From: an uncultured Erysipelotrichaceae bacterium | Lineage (GTDB): Bacteria; Bacillota_I; Bacilli_A; Erysipelotrichales; Erysipelotrichaceae | Length of the DNA stretch: 5,765 nucleotides | Direction of reading: 5' to 3' | NCBI GenBank assembly: GCA_947175465.1 | Contig: CAMWMY010000091.1 | Location: 1 to 5,765 of the forward strand | Shown here: positions 5,356 to 5,765 of the stretch, one piece after another | How positions within the stretch are numbered: the first letter of the stretch is position 1 | How the letters are laid out: each line of letters starts with the position of its first letter | The notes under the pieces: generated by a model | Seen by the model: the letters and a program-made list of their open reading frames with translations, nothing else | What the model was told of the DNA's origin: nothing | The model's database searches: none | Translations under genes and position numbers: made by a program

Positions 5356-5765
5356 ATGAAAAATATAAAATCAATTATTCAGTATGAATGCTTCACTAGT
5401 TTTAAGTTCATAGGGATATGTTGTGCTGTTCAATATGCTTTTCTTATCTCCATCATATTACTAATAGGATTTATTACAGGAACTTTTGAAGATGGTGGGG
5501 GCAGTGGCTTTGAGATGTGTACCCTTATTAGTATTGCTTTTTTAGGAAGTCTAGGATTTAAAAATGATTTCAAAATGTTGATACAAAATGGCTTCACTCG
5601 TAAATATATTTTTATGGCAACTTTCTCTATGGTTGGTATTACCTCTTTCATCATGGCTTTCATAGATACTATTATTGGAAATTTATTGCATTCTGTTTTT
5701 AATAGTTATGAATCCCTTTATGGTGGTATATATGGTTATGGCAATTTTTTTATGAATTGGTTATG
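5356..5765 (+). CDS. Putative ABC transporter permease, N-terminal part (cut by window edge)
   Basis: An open frame begins at ATG 5356, one base after the ATPase stop, with AGGGAGG (5341-5347) ideally placed 8 nt upstream. It runs without a stop through the window end (136 complete codons). The visible product starts MKNIKSIIQYE and has hydrophobic segments at about residues 18-42, 54-68 and 84-108. A short glycine-rich loop (EDGGGSG) lies between the first two. An amphipathic cytoplasmic start followed by membrane spans fits an ABC-2-type permease, and its position in the operon makes it the natural partner of the ATPase. I recognise no specific motif, so the family assignment is by context. 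The minus-strand frame across the same bases is a shadow. Confidence 0.8.
   Translation, partial: MKNIKSIIQYECFTSFKFIGICCAVQYAFLISIILLIGFITGTFEDGGGSGFEMCTLISIAFLGSLGFKNDFKMLIQNGFTRKYIFMATFSMVGITSFIMAFIDTIIGNLLHSVFNSYESLYGGIYGYGNFFMNWL

Noticed and set aside
5430..5663. 77-codon minus-strand open frame near the right edge
   Set aside because: It is antisense to the permease frame that starts at 5356 with an excellent ribosome-binding site and encodes membrane segments.

Overview
This is an AT-rich window (about 30% G+C by eye) from a low-G+C Firmicute. The pairing of spoIIGA with sigE marks an endospore-forming lineage or a close relative of one. TGA is used as a stop (end of spoIIGA), so the code is not a mycoplasma code. 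The base composition, short spoIIGA/sigE genes and gene neighbourhood fit a gut Erysipelotrichia-type organism, but that assignment is inference only.

Layout: positions 1-261 hold no gene I can support, apart from the Rho-independent terminator of the leftward gene. At 262-1368 (minus strand) lies tmcAL (ylbM family), the ATP/acetate-dependent tRNA(Met) wobble-cytidine acetyltransferase. A 124-bp divergent intergenic region separates it from a rightward alpha/beta hydrolase of the monoacylglycerol-lipase type (1493-2434), whose stop codon sits inside its own terminator hairpin. Next is the two-gene spoIIG operon: spoIIGA (membrane aspartic protease, 2549-3283) and sigE (pro-sigma-E, 3288-3986), closed by a strong terminator. 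Upstream of spoIIGA is an exact Spo0A box (TTCGACA) overlapping a -35-like hexamer placed 21 bp from a good -10. This resembles the long-spacer, Spo0A-activated spoIIG promoter of Bacillus subtilis.

The right third is an unrelated rightward operon: a YtrA-type GntR regulator (TTG start, 4130-4513), an overlapping ABC ATPase (4494-5354), and the first about 136 codons of a membrane protein, probably the cognate permease (5356 to the window edge). Its promoter is near consensus (TTGACA-17-TATAGT) and is surrounded by short inverted repeats that are candidate operators for the regulator.

How they work together: in the spoIIG unit, phosphorylated Spo0A would switch on transcription. SpoIIGA in the septal membrane would then remove the short N-terminal pro-peptide of sigma-E, releasing the mother-cell sigma factor. 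In the GntR-ABC unit, the regulator probably represses its own operon until a cell-envelope signal relieves it. The ordinary Bacillus companion sigG is not immediately downstream of sigE here. I see no phage, IS element, CRISPR array, tRNA or rRNA. The window looks like core chromosome, and the most informative signals are in the regulatory DNA.
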